Of a stretch of 64,000 nucleotides of DNA, positions 37,661-49,961 are shown piece by piece. The notes below the pieces were generated by a model that was given only the letters and a program-made list of their open reading frames with translations, ran no database searches and was not told where the DNA came from. How positions within the stretch are numbered: position 1 is the stretch's first letter; each line of letters starts with the position of its first letter. The DNA comes from Epiperipatus broadwayi (lineage: Eukaryota > Onychophora > Udeonychophora > Euonychophora > Peripatidae). The DNA is taken from NCBI GenBank assembly GCA_028023455.1, contig JAQFVV010012422.1:7801210-7865209 (forward strand). The letters are read 5' to 3'. A program made the translations under genes and the position numbers.

Positions 37661-38877
37661 GCTAGTATACCTGAATTTTCTGGATCTAATGCTTCATTTT
37701 TCAGTTGCCATCTTTTATTTCTTTTTAAACTATTAACACATCAGAGTGAAATTCAAAACATTTTACTGTTTTGAATCTAAGCCTAATTTTCTCATGTAGT
37801 TATAGAGATTTGATATCATTTGGTATTTATGTATTTTGGGCTTTTTATTTTTTTAATAACTGCAGATTCCTATATTCTTTGACCAGAATTGTTATAAAAC
37901 TAACAAATCATCACGTGACATTTATTTTCACAATATTTTAAAGTAGAAAATATATTTCTCCTACTCCATCCAGTTTTGCTGCTTTGCATAATTTTATTGC
38001 TAAATTTTTCATCCCTTCAAATATTACCCTAACTGATATCTGAAAACAGTTAAATTTATTAGATTTAGACTAATTGGAGACATAATTTGCTCTTCTAAGG
38101 CAGATCTCAAATCAGGATTTACTTTCTATATATGGCCAATCAAGAGAACATTCGAGAAAATGAAAAAAAAAATAGACTTTTAAATGCCCAAACAGTTTTT
38201 TTTTTCTAATTTAATAATCAAATCAATAATAAATATGCATATTTTTTTAAATAGTTGAATAATCACATTAATTTAAGTTATCGTACTAACAATTTTATTC
38301 ACTTTAAATAAGCTGTATTTTTGTTTTAAAAATGTATAACTAACACACACGAACAATATTATTTATACGTACTTCATTTCTCAATAGAATTTTTTAACGA
38401 ATTATTGTCCATTGATAACTAATTCGTCAATGTGAAGAATCATATATATATAATCCAAAAATTGGACAGCAAATTTTTTTTTTTAAAAAATCTGATTCCT
38501 AGACCATTCCTTATTGGTTAGTAAATTGGTATCTAGCTACCTTTAGCTAGAAGATAAAACAAAGGTGGGAAACTGTTTAAACCCTCAACATTTGAAATCT
38601 GGTGAATTTTGCTCTTTTTCTTTACTATTACTGTATGAGAGGTTGTTAAAAAAGCTTTTGCCCTGCATTCCCTGCAATGGGCTATTTATAAAGGCCAACC
38701 TTTGAGTTCATTTCCTGTAGGTATATAATAATGACTGCATTATATTTCAATTATTTTTTCTTTACTGTTTGCACAATTTTTATATTTTTATAGATAATTA
38801 ATATATAACATATACGTATTAGTTATATATATATATGATTGAAATGTTACTAGTGGAATATAATGTCTTTTATTTAG

Positions 38878-39162
38878 ATCAGTGGGAAAATTGTACTGGG
38901 ACTTATCAGACAGAATGTGAAAGTGATTTCATCAACTTTGAACTAGTTAGTCTTCATAGAATTCTGGAGAGGCCATTTTTTACTCTAAAGAGCAATGATT
39001 CCTTATCATGCTTGGAATTATGTAGATTCAATCGATCTTGTTCAAGTCTTGTATACAATTTCTATTCCAAAACTTGCTATTTTTATAATAAAGTTGGAGA
39101 GCCTGGTTTTTTATTGGAAAAAAATTTTAAAACCGACTTTTATGGAAAGATCTGTTTGAAAA
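38878..39162 (+). CDS. PAN/Apple-like domain exon 3 (95 residues)
   Basis: Bounded by 'tttatttag|at' and 'gaaaa|gtaagt', phase 1 at both ends, a multiple of three. Cysteines lie at exon residues 6, 14, 45, 49, 54, 67 and 93. The C-x3-C pair and the outer pair match the PAN layout, but the third spacing is x4 rather than x7 and there is an extra cysteine at 14, so this is the most diverged module. 'SLVYNFYSKTCYFYN' corresponds to the usual Y...C segment. The frame running upstream to 38835 is intron read-through. Confidence 0.75.
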
Positions 39163-39214
39163 GTAAGTATAATAAATTTTTATTAACACACACGTGCACA
39201 TGTGTATGTACATA

Positions 39215-39445
39215 TATTCAAATTTGCAAAAGTTTATTCATCTGGACAATGAAGTGATTTCTTTCTTTTTTCTAACCTAAAGCTGACTGGTGAAATTCAC
39301 CATAATTACAGCTCTCAAATTAATTATTTCCACTGCTTTATTTATACTGTAATTATGCATGCACTTTTATTTAAATTATTACATTTGAATATTACTAAAA
39401 TGGACATTTTAAATTTAATATTGAAATATACTATTTGTTGGAGAT
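39215..39445 (+). repeat. left inverted repeat flanking a Penelope-like element
   Basis: This block and 40148-40395 are inverted copies ('aatgaagtgatttcttt', 'taattatgcatgcactttt', 'aaatatactatttgttggag'). Penelope-like elements are often flanked by direct or inverted copies of a terminal repeat, which fits the GIY-YIG fragment between the two. Confidence 0.7.
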
Positions 39446-39471
39446 ATGAAACTTGAAATGCTAAAAGAAAA

Positions 39472-39823
39472 AATTGCATCTGTGAAAAACTATGTGAATG
39501 TGGAAGAATGTATATTGGTGAGACCAGTCATCTCTTTGAAAAGTGCTTGCAAGAAAACAAACAGATGATTAGAAGAGAAAAAAAAAGATATGTCTAAGAT
39601 AGCCCATGTATGTACCAATGAACATATGTTCAATTGGGAAAATACAAAAATATTGGATAGAGAAGAAAAGATACAAAGAAGAAAATTTAAAAAAGCAACT
39701 CCCATGACAATGGCGAATAAACCCATAAGTCAACCTAGGGTGACTATACATAATGTATGGAAACCATTAATCAACTTTGCTCTTAAGAAAAAATGGAAAA
39801 ATCAGAAGGAACCTCATATTTAA
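39472..39823 (+). mobile_element. Penelope-like element, GIY-YIG endonuclease end (broken)
   Basis: In one frame 'CEKLCECGRMYIGETS' (39481-39531) gives the CxC finger and the YIGET half of the GIY-YIG nuclease. After a stop and frameshift near 39597 the second frame gives 'VCTNEHMFNWENTKILDREE', 'KKATPMTM' and 'ISQPRVTIHNVW', ending at 39823. This order (Cys pair, YIG, H...W/Y...ILDxEE, then 'ISQ') is the C-terminal endonuclease of Penelope-like retroelements. The RT part is absent. It is non-functional. Confidence 0.85.
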
Positions 39824-39827
39824 ATAT

Positions 39828-40080
39828 AAGAATGGCTCAGTTGGTTAGAGTGTTAGCTTAAAATTCAATACTCAATCTAAGGGTACAGGTTCAATTCCCA
39901 TGCTAGTACTATCACTGGTCAGGTTAGCAACACCTAAAGAAGAGAGAGACTAATATCTCACAAAACATTGTTCGTATACTAACCTGTGTGCTATTACTGA
40001 ATGTATTTGGAATATTTAAAGTTAAATTTTTCTAAAGACATTCGATACTTATATTAGAAGATTGAAATAGTCCAAGTAAT
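39828..40080 (+). repeat. tRNA-derived SINE, family 2, most complete copy
   Basis: A box 'atggctcagttggttaga' and B box 'ggttcaattccc' are followed by the family body ('ctggtcaggttagcaacacc') and the tail 'taaagacattcgatact'. It starts four bases after the Penelope-like frame ends. Confidence 0.85.
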
Positions 40081-40147
40081 TTTTTTCAAACTTTAATCTT
40101 CACTTCATTATTTCCAGAATAATCTGTTTCAGGCCTACTATATATAA

Positions 40148-40395
40148 AGTTCCTATCTCTAACAAATAGTATATTTAAATATTAAATTAAAAATATTCAT
40201 TTTAATAACATTTAAATAGAATAATTTATATAAAAATGCATGCATAATTGCAGTATAAATAAAATAACAATAATAATTTAAGAGGGCCATGACTATGGTG
40301 AACTTCACCGAAAGTGCACTCGGCTTTACACTCATATTAAAGAATAAAGAAATCACTTCATTACACAGATGAACAAATGTTTGCAAATTTGACTT
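40148..40395 (-). repeat. right inverted repeat flanking the Penelope-like element
   Basis: Inverted partner of 39215-39445. On the plus strand at 40293-40325 it contains GGUG..CACC, GAAA, the palindrome AGUGCACU, and C, which is a hammerhead-like 3' half with stem III and a CUC cleavage triplet. The 5' core reads AUGACUA, two changes from CUGANGA. Confidence 0.65.
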
Positions 40396-41971
40396 AAAAA
40401 CAAATAAATGAAAGGGAAAATCAATATTACATACATATAATCTCTCATTATCAATATCTCTAAAAAGGGTAAGGGCTTGTTTCAACATGAATGTCTTCTT
40501 ATAGTGATCTTCCTGCTTTAAACAATTTAAACACTATAATATAATCTGATAAAAATTAAAAATTGTAACAGATGAAATACCCAACTAATCTTTGATTTAA
40601 GACACAGGTATCATGTCTAAATGATAATGCATTTTGAAATATAAATTAAAAATTATATTTGCATATATCAAGTAAAACACCACATAATTTCCTCAGTTTA
40701 TTTTCAACATTTTCCTATGTCTAAACCAGAATTATTTTTTTATAAGCTTGAACAATCAATGGAATTAGATAGTAGTGTCACATTCAAATCTCTTGGTTGA
40801 TTTTTGTCCATTGATCACATTATTGAAGAACATTGGGTTTGAATTCATGATTCCAAAAGCTATCTTTAATTTGCTTAATACTATTTAAATTAATGATTTG
40901 ATATTCAAATGTTCTAAAACCATGGTTCATAATTATTTCTGTTCGTAACTTCTTTTTTTAAGACAGAATTTTTATGTGAACCCTAAAATTTTTTGACTAA
41001 TTAAGAAATATAATGAAACACATAATATATGAAATAATAACCTGAATACATTTATATATGATTTTCCTGTATGTACATATAAAAAAAATAATTCATGTGA
41101 AGTTTGCACTTCCATAGAGCTGATAAATTGATATCATGTTTGTTGTTATATTAGAAATCGGGATCATTTTCTAGACTAATTGTGATCAATATTTCATTTT
41201 AGTAGCAACTAATTTTGAAAAGCACATTTCATATAAGTATTTTGATGCAAATTGAATTAAAATTTTTATCCCTCTTTTCTTCCATTCGTAATAAACATTT
41301 CCAATTGGCTGCCAAAATTTCTAATAAATCGATAACCATGCAATGTCGAATTGCTCAAAAATTCAACTGATTGTTATTTTTTATTTAAAGAGAAATTGGA
41401 AATAAAAAATTTAACTAAATATTTATTAGAGTATGCATATGTGATTATTGAAATACATAATTGAAAACAGGTATGGTATAAGAGATACTTGAATGAACAT
41501 AAAACATTTAAGAGCATAAGTAAACACATTGTGTTACATCAAGTTTTAAATTACACTGAATGCCTTGACCTTAGGATTTTCAGACTAGCTTATTTAACTT
41601 GGAACTGGTGGAAGTTAAATTTCAGGGAGAGCAAAATGCATCCAACGGGACCATTTCTGGCTTAAACTAATCCAAATGCTATTGATTTTGTTTTATAATG
41701 GGATATAAATGTGTCATTTGTTTTATTATGGATTATATTTTTCCAGAGTGATTATTTCTAGATTAATACAAAAATAAAGCTGCATCATTATACTTACATT
41801 TTATTTTTAAAGAACGGGGGGGGGGTGACTAATTTTTTATTGTATAATTCCATGACCCCAAAAATTCTTCTGTAATTCTGCAAAGACTCATAATTTATGG
41901 GTTGTGCACTAATCTTCTAAAATTTCAAATACAAAACTATATTTGTCTACAGTTAGAAAAATCTAAAACTA

Positions 41972-42240
41972 GGTCTGTCATCATCATCATCATCAACCAT
42001 TATCAATCCACTGCAGGATGAAGGTCTCCAAGTTTAATCCATATTCTCTGATCTTTAGCTTCTCTTCTCCACATCACCCCTGCACACTTTCTTATTTCAT
42101 CCATCCATCTCACATGTGGTCTCTTTCTGGGTCTTTTACAATCTCTTGGAATCCAGTTTAAAATTTCAATTGTCCTTCTATTATCATATCTTCTAGTAAT
42201 ATATCCAGCCCAACTCCACTTCAACCTTTTAATTTTTTCA
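41972..42240 (-). mobile_element. RTE LINE 3' fragment
   Basis: On the minus strand it encodes 'MKWSWAGYITRR', 'RPHVRWMDEIRKCAG' and 'IKLGDLHPAVD', then the (TGA)n tail at 41977-41996. It is a 5'-truncated copy of the element at 2327. Confidence 0.92.
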
Positions 42241-42289
42241 ATGATTATATTTATATACTAACTGTAAAAATGTTTAACTCTTGGGCGAA

Positions 42290-42420
42290 GGCGATACATA
42301 TATGTAACAAGGCACTCTTTATTTCTTTTTTAATTTAGCCGAGTGCACTTTCGGTGACAAGGACCAGCTAAATTAAAAAAGGAAATAAAAACCACTTTGA
42401 AAAGCATATGCATTCAAAAG
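42290..42420 (-). repeat. hairpin repeat with hammerhead-like 3' half
   Basis: 'aatttagc' and 'gctaaatt' (42339-42346, 42368-42375) form an 8-bp stem around, on the minus strand, CACC-GAAA-GUGCACUC. This is the same block as in the Penelope-flanking repeat at 40300. The CUGANGA half is not recognisable. Confidence 0.45.
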
Positions 42421-43452
42421 AATTACATATACAAGCGAAGGGAAAGATTAATATATCAAACAAAATATGTAATATTTAATTCCAATATCTACTTTAAGGT
42501 TAAAAAAGAATTAATGCACTCTCTTTATTATACTTCAGCGCCATTTATTGTAAAATTGAGTACTCATTGAATTTCAAATTCCTTTAATTAGCATATAACG
42601 CATATGACAAGTAATTAAAATGTATAGTTTCTAGACAATGTCAGACCTAAATAATTGTGAAAATACATATAAGTTAGATTGGATCTCACATTTTAAACTT
42701 GGTTAATGTTAAAGAAGGAAAGATAGTTTCTGGAGATGGGGCTAAAATGGAATGTTTTTTTATATAATGAAGACCAATAACCACAAACAAGTCTTAGAAT
42801 TTAATTGCTGCATTACTATCCAGTGTCTATTGATTATTCAAAATTGCATAGATGGTTCTAGAATAGGATAATTATCAAGAAACACTTTGCCAGATGCATA
42901 AATTTGTATATATAAAAAAAAAAAATTAAAAGGAACATTATATAACCATCCTTTCTCACGATTCCTTTCTCTGCCTATTACTTTTCAGTACAAAAGACAA
43001 ATAGGATGAAAATTTAATAACCACAAACTGGGCAATTTCAGGTGTAATATATAATTTGTATATAGAGGTATAATCAATTACGAATGGATCTAATGATAAT
43101 TCTAATGGCATAATAAGTATTATTCTATTTTATTACAGTACGTAAAACTATACAATATAATTTGAGAGAATTATACCGCCCTCTATTCTTTTTAAATTAA
43201 ACTATAAGATGTGAAATATATATATATATACAAAATTTCATTAAGCCTTCATTGCATTTTTATGCATAAGAAAGATTGTTATATAGAATTTATATAATTA
43301 CAATTTCTTTAATTTTAAACAATATCGTATAATTAGAAATAAGATAATAATAACAAAAACAAACAAATAGTTATAAATGTTATACACAAAAAATATCAAT
43401 TACTTCAGTTATATACCTATACATTTTATTAATATATATATATATATTAAGG

Positions 43453-44338
43453 GTACTGTGGTATTAGAGCTGCGACATGAAGAATTATAATCGTTTAATT
43501 ATTAAATTAATTAGGTTATTAAATCAAAAACATTTTAAAATCTACATTTAAAATAAAAAAAACAATTTTAAAAAAAAATACGAAAAGCATTAATGTGAAG
43601 AATAGTTAAAATGCGTGTTTAAATCAAATTTGAGTGTGTGTTTGCACGTGCATATTCTGCATAATCTATTTTAATACATTGTACAAGCTTACATTTGCAT
43701 TTATATATGTAATATATGCAGGGTTCGAACTCAGACTTTCACACGACTTACAACCCTCAGTGCCATTTTATATTGCAGACTCACCTGATCACATACATGT
43801 CGAGAAGATAAATAATCACGAATATACGTATTTCGTGCTAAACCAGCACTCATCAGTTGGTTCAGATTACCATCTCCGCACATATATACTATTAGTACTC
43901 AGCTTTATATTAAGATAACCAATCTTCATACTTTAATGAGTGCTGGTTTAGCGCGAAATACGTATATTGGTGATTATCTTTTCAACATGTGTGTGATCAG
44001 GTGAGTCAGCAATATAAGAAGGCACTGAGAGTTGTAGGTCGTGTGAAAGTCTGAGTTCGAATCCCGCATATATTACATATATAAATGCAGGTGTAAGCCT
44101 GTACAATGTATTAAAATAGATTATGCAGAATATGCACGTGCAAACACACACTCAATTTGATTTAAACACGCATTTTAACTATTCTTCACATTAATGCTTT
44201 TCGTATTTTTTTTTTGTTAAATTGGTTTTTTTTTTTTTAATGTAGATTTTAAAATATGTTTTTGATTTAATTAACCTAATTAATTTAATGATTAAACGAT
44301 TATAATTCTTCATGTCGCAGCTCTAATACCACAGTACC
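43453..44338. mobile_element. H2 long palindrome (about 890 bp)
   Basis: Arms of over 400 bp each, 43453-43920 and 43930-44338, are inverted copies beginning 'gtactgtggtattagagctg' and ending with its complement. They are near-identical apart from small indels. Each arm contains the H2 unit: ribozyme segment, 'acatgtgtgtgatcaggtg', 'gtcgtgtgaaagtctgagtt', then a tRNA B-box-like 'gttcgaac' and 'cattgtacaagctt'. The left arm has a complete ribozyme on the minus strand; at the apex the right arm lost its 5' core. Confidence 0.9.
43817..43863 (-). ncRNA. hammerhead ribozyme, family H2, intact core
   Basis: Minus strand: AACCAA, CUGAUGA, stem II GUGCU/AGCAC with a GGUUU loop (canonical G-C first pair), GAAA, the palindromic AUACGUAU stem III, cleavage triplet AUA, then UUCGU. 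Only one stem I pair is broken (C opposite C). This is the most canonical core of the H2 copies. Cleavage is predicted after the A of AUA. Confidence 0.8.
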
Positions 44339-45054
44339 ATATTAAGTTATGGGTCTTTTTTTAAATATACTTTTAATTTGATTTTAATTCATTAGATAAA
44401 TTACTAAATATTTTAGAACATAGTAATTTCTCATTTTACTTTTTATATTTATTATAATATTTTGCAACTATGTATGGATTTGTTTTTCTAGGACATACTT
44501 CGAACTGTTTTATAAAAGATTTTTTGAAAATATTGACCCCCCCCCCCCCCATAATTAACGTATCTAGAAAAGTTCATAAAATAATAAAGTATCATTTTAA
44601 TAATCAATTCTTTCTTCTTTATAGATAATTTTCTTTTATTAAATTAATTATATTTTTTATTAAACAACTTTAATTTTAATAAATTTAAAATAATTAGCAT
44701 ATGAACTGTAATTCCATATCTCAATAAAACTTTACATAACGATTGATACATAGTTGCAAAATCTAATAATAAATTAAGTCAGTTTATAATGGATCTCTGT
44801 ATTACTTTGTAGTAGTTTTAATGATTAATATAGAGAAGATCGCACATTCTAATTTATCATTAGATTTTATTTATATATCTGCAAATCTTTAAGAATTATA
44901 TATCAACATTGATTTTGTAAACATTGATATAAAATATTGAAGTTTATTAATTAGAGTAAAGTTATAATATTTCCAAAACGTTTTTTTCGTTAATTATTAT
45001 TCCAATTTGGCTGTCATAGATAACATTTTTTTTTTTTTTAATACAGATAACATT

Positions 45055-45165
45055 TTTTTTTTTTCTCATATGTCATAGCATCGGCCGGGAGGCGAACCCA
45101 TAACCGTCTGCAACCAACTACTTGCTGCGATGATCTCACGGTTAACAATGATTGACTACAGATAA
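45055..45165 (-). repeat. tRNA-derived SINE, family 1
   Basis: Minus-strand copy with poly(A) (plus-strand T run at 45052-45063), B-box-like 'gttcgcctcccgg', and a diverged 5' head. Confidence 0.75.
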
Positions 45166-45204
45166 CATTTTTATATCTTAATTTTCTTCAACAACAAATT
45201 CTTT

Positions 45205-45385
45205 TTTTTTACCATACTTATGCCACCTAGTGTAAATTTTAGTAATCAGTAGATGTCATATAGTAATTGTTCTATTCAATATCCCCAGACTAATTTCTAG
45301 CATTTAGGATTCTTCAGTGAAGAGCTTTGATCTCAAAGCAGTGCACCTGGATCTTTTGGATTTCAAGCACTTTAATATGGTGTCA
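45205..45385 (-). repeat. decayed H1 hammerhead element
   Basis: The minus strand keeps 'CTTCACTGAAGAATCC', 'GAAATTAGTC' and 'TGGGGATATTG', clearly aligned with the H1 ribozyme. CUGAAGA still satisfies CUGANGA and the cleavage triplet is GUC, but stem II is poor. Confidence 0.55.
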
Positions 45386-46337
45386 ACCGATTACGAAAAT
45401 GATCACTAAGTGGCATAAATGAGGTGAGGAAAAAATTTTGCTGTTGAACAGCATTAGGTAATTCTGGTGTTGTGATGTTTAATTAGTCTTTTTTTTTTAT
45501 TCATAATAATAATTAGTCTTATTGCTCAAAATAAAAAATTCAAGCGACAGCTGAGCCCTGATTCATGGGCATTGGATTCCTTAGTCTATCACTCTATCAC
45601 TATACCTAATCATGCAGAACAAAAACTAATCACATAGCTTTTTGTGTGAAATTTCATAAGAAGTTTGAGCATTGAAAGTAATTAAGTGGAAACACAGTCC
45701 ATGATCCTTGAACTCCAATAATGTATAATTTATTCAACAAGCCATTAAAACCATTATTAGAACCATTTATCATGGGCATTAAAATAAAAATAATAAGATA
45801 AATGTGAAATATGCAAAATAACTCAAATACATATAAATGATGAATGAGTTACACAACTAAAAGAATGCTAATTTATTTGTATGATATATCTTGATTGCAC
45901 ATGGAAATATTCAAATACATCTACATTAGGCATGAAATAAACAAGTCCGAATATGTTGCTAAGACAGTTTACAAGGAAGATGCCCAAAAAAATCATAAAC
46001 CTGTATATGATGCCCACTTTTTATTACTGTTGTATTCAGAACTTGTTTTTTCTGTGAAATAGAAATGTATGTATGTGTATATATATATTAAAGCATTAAA
46101 TCACAGAGGGCAGTACTGGATTTCTTAACCATGTGGGATGATTTAATGCTTAATACTTGTATATTTATTTCAGTATAACGTTATGCACTGGGATTATATA
46201 TTATAATGATCGAAATGCAAGTGAAGATCGACGTAACGATATATAAATATGTCATTACAATATATACACACACAATAAATAAAAGGCTAAAGAAACTGTT
46301 AATGGATTTTCTCAAAATAAATAAATAATAATAATCA

Positions 46338-46920
46338 TGAATTAGAAGAAATTAACAACTACAAATATCTTGGTCAGATTATTAATACAAATGAAAACAT
46401 AATGGATAAAACTAATTATAAAATTAAACTTTGATGAAATACTTTTGATAAAAATATCTTAATAATAAAAATAAAATATGCCTATGGATATGAAAGTTTT
46501 TAATAGATATACTTATGGATTTGAAATGTGGACACTTAATGGAAGAACAATACCAGAGATTTCAGATCTCAGTGAAATGTGAGAAGTATGTTAGGAATAG
46601 TAAGAAAGTATGAAAGTGAAATACTTGAATAAAAAACAAACAGCTAGATATTCACATCATTAAAATTAAATTAAGATAATGAAATGGAGTTGGGCTAGTG
46701 CTAAAAGAGATGATAGTAGGTGGACATGCAAAATCTTTACACTGGATTCCAAAAGATTTCAAAACCTAGAAAGAATTCACACATGAGATGGATTTATGAT
46801 ATATGAAAGTTTGTTGGTATGATGTGGAAGAAAGAAGTTATGAAATAGAGCAACTGGAATAAAATTGGAGAGATCTTCATCATTCAGGGGATTAGTAATG
46901 ATTGAAAATGATAATGATAA
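46338..46920 (+). mobile_element. RTE LINE 3' fragment, strongly decayed
   Basis: It aligns with 4975-5576 of the intact LINE ('gaattagaagaaattaacaa', 'aatggagttgggct', 'cattcaggggattagtaatg'), with many stops and indels and an A/T-biased drift. Confidence 0.85.
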
Positions 46921-47384
46921 TCTACAATGATAATGATGTATTAATAAATGCATTATGTGAATGACTTGAATTCAAATCTAGAAATGAACTTAATTTATAT
47001 ATATGCAACAACACTAGAACTTTTATCAGTAGTTCAACTAATACATTTATCTGCTAATGTTGATCAGTAAATAAATTTTTAGCAATTTTTAAGTTGTCCC
47101 AGAACTCTAATTAAAAATAAGTATATATTTATTTAAGTATTCTGCATAACCGATTTTGCTATTTGAAAAACTTCTGATTACTTATCAAGAATTTCTCATA
47201 TAGTCCCAAAAATCTTACAATTTTATTTTGTCACACTCTAAATCATATACAAAGTTTTTTTCTTGGTGTTTGTTATAAATATTAAAGTGGACATGTAAAA
47301 AAAATAATAGTAGTAGTAGAAAAAGGTAGTGCAGAAGAAAAGAGTCATTTAAAAACAAAAAGGTATTAATATTTTTTTTACATA

Positions 47385-47690
47385 TAGAGCTCACAAAATA
47401 AGCTCTTAACAAGCTTTGCAAAAATATCCCCAACCTCAGACCAGTTTCTGCTACTGGCGTTCTCAGTGAGGTGCTAGGATATTCAATCATTAGATTAAAA
47501 AATACCAGGACAAGCCCAGCACTTTACTATTAAGTAGAAAATCTTAAATTTTCAAACATCCATATGTCTTCCAATGCAGCTATCTAACTTAAATAGCCAT
47601 ATGGGACTGAACTAAGTTCAGATACACCATATATTAATAGCTTAAGCAATATAAAATTGCCAAAGCCTTTTTTTGCGAGCTCTATATATA
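47385..47690 (-). mobile_element. diverged H1-type element (H1b)
   Basis: The ends 'tatagagctcacaaaata' and 'ttgcgagctctata' are inverted. The internal 'gaactaagttcag' matches the H1 interior. A hammerhead-like segment is at 47434-47471. It is clearly related to H1 in layout but diverged in sequence. Confidence 0.65.
47434..47471 (-). ncRNA. hammerhead-like motif, H1b, core G changed
   Basis: Minus strand: CCUCA, CUGAGAA, a weak stem II, GAAA, CUGGUC with a self-pairing stem III and a GUC cleavage triplet, and UGAGG. Stem I is perfect (CCUCA/UGAGG) where H1 has a G-U pair. The core differs from CUGANGA at the conserved G (position 8), which is catalytically important, so this copy is probably inactive. 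Confidence 0.55.
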
Positions 47691-49961
47691 ACATTTGTAA
47701 ATACAAGCTTATTAAATTAAGTCATGTGACATCTGACTTGATTTTTTTTTTTTTTTTTTAATATTTTTTTTTTTTATTCTACTAATGAAAACACATCGAT
47801 TTTAGTTTCTGACGGAATTTGGTAAGCCTCTTCAACGAATAGATTTTGAAGGGAGAAAAAAAAACAAGAAAAGACGTTAAAGTGCACACACACTATATAA
47901 ATAAAGTACATCCATACAAAAGGTTAATTTTGAAAACTGTTTTTAGGTTTTGAATAAACTTTGCATTTTCTAAAATATCGGTACAGTTTATTTACATATT
48001 TTGGACATAGATACTTTTTTATACTTTAATGAAGCAAACTGGAACATTTCCATCTGGTTACCAAACTTTTTAATTTGGAATATAGGTTAATTTTTATTAA
48101 TGTACGCTTTATACCAGTAAAACATCGTGTATCAACATAACTTTTCCGTTGCATTCGGCACATGCTTTTAGGAGCGTATTTCATTCTATTCTATTTCAGT
48201 CCTGTCTATTATAATTTTGAGTAATTAATAAACATCGGATGATAAATATTATAACTTTATTCTCAGCCTAGATTCTGAAGAAAGCCAATTAGCTGGAAAC
48301 CGGTGTGAGGAAATGGATACGATGCAGCACTTTGTAACCATTGACTTAGCAATGTTTTAATAGACAGTTCTGAAGCAAAGTAAATGAAAATAGATTACTG
48401 TTTATAAAAGTAAATCTACATCTTATATGTTTATTTTTTGCTGAAATCTGAATCTAATAGACCTATGAATTTTACTTGCTTTAAAGTTGTACCAAATAAT
48501 GAACTAAGATATGACAAAGTCAAATCAAATACCTAGAATTATTTTTAACCATTTGTTTATAATAATTAATAATTGAGTAGTACAAAAGACAGATAATAAA
48601 CGCAGAACATAATTATAATAACCCCAAAACCGCTTTATTATAGTCACATAGGAATTCACAACGTGACAAACTTGAAAATCCAAATCATCAGTTTTGGTGT
48701 TTAACAGTTGTTGAAATTTAGCAATTAAAAAAAAAGTGATTCTAAAAAATTGGATACTAAACTTTTTATCATAACATTTGAAATAAAAACTAGTTTTTAA
48801 TACAACTTGGAAAGTATTAATCTGTTATCCTTCTAGCAATTGGCATCTATTAACATTTATGTAATATTAACTATTTTTATATTCTGATTTCTAATTATAA
48901 CATAATTCATATGATATAAATTAGTGCTTTTAGAAGCAGATTATTTTTTATAATCCAAATAAAAGGCAAAAACAGATTTTTAATAAATGACCCTCTGCAG
49001 AGCAAAGTCCACTTTAAACAGCTTTTCATGAAGAAAACAATATACACTAGACTTATCAGTTGCTGGATGGTAAGATTTTGAACAGTTCAATCTTTGTCTT
49101 ACCTTCTAGCTAAGGATATCCAGATGCCATTTATTGACCAATGTTAATTGGTCATATGGATTATCAGCCAGACAAATCTTCAGTCTCCTGAAATGAATTT
49201 TACACAACCTGCAATCAACACTAGATTGTAGAAATAGCAGGTATTGTATTCACTAGATGATAATGCTAAAATCCGCATCCCCTGACTTAATTTTTAATTA
49301 ATGATATCTGTCGGTGAGAAGTTAATTGATTACTCAATCTTACACTAGATGGTTTTGAAATAAAATAGATTATCATTCTTAAAGCATAATTTGGTGATCT
49401 TTGTTGATGATTTGGTTTCCTAACTTTGTTATTCAGACTCTTACACCTATTAATTTTCTGCATAATGTATTATGCCTTTCTAGATGTCTCACAATCATAT
49501 TTTTATGTGTATCTAGAATATATCTACAGAAAATTTGTTTTTAATTTTATTCACCACTTTAAATTCATCAAATTCTAGATAATTTCTTGATCCTACCATT
49601 TGACAATTACAAAGCTAAAGAGTTGACTATCAGCTGTTTCAAATTGTATTCTTCATTACCTTCCATATGTTAGACAAGCAATTCATCGACCAGAAAACTA
49701 AAATGCTAGTTTAAAAATGGCAAAAATGTTAATCATTGTAATCCCAATGTTCTTATTATATACAGTTTGATAGTAATACCAGGCATAAGTTGATATTTGA
49801 TGATAAATGTATTTGTAATGTGTTGTCAAAAAATGACACAATCTTTATATAAAGCTAAAATTACACACTGGCAATACTCTATACAGTAGTGCCACTCGGT
49901 ACAAGCCAGAGTGATCAATAGATGCAGGAAGGTTTGCATCAAATCCTTATCTAAATCCTAC

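Noticed and set aside
43634-43918. Open frame of 94 codons (and its mirror at 43948-44151)
   Set aside because: It is created by the H2 palindrome arm; the same protein-like frame appears inverted and in other H2 copies, with no domain.
47215-47490. 91-codon minus-strand frame
   Set aside because: It overlaps the H1b element and has no recognised domain.
48280-48320. Possible further hammerhead: CUGAAGA, AGC/GCU, GAAA, ACCGGU
   Set aside because: The nucleotide at the cleavage position is G (GUG), which hammerheads do not tolerate, and no stem I forms around it. It could be a decayed relative but is not callable.
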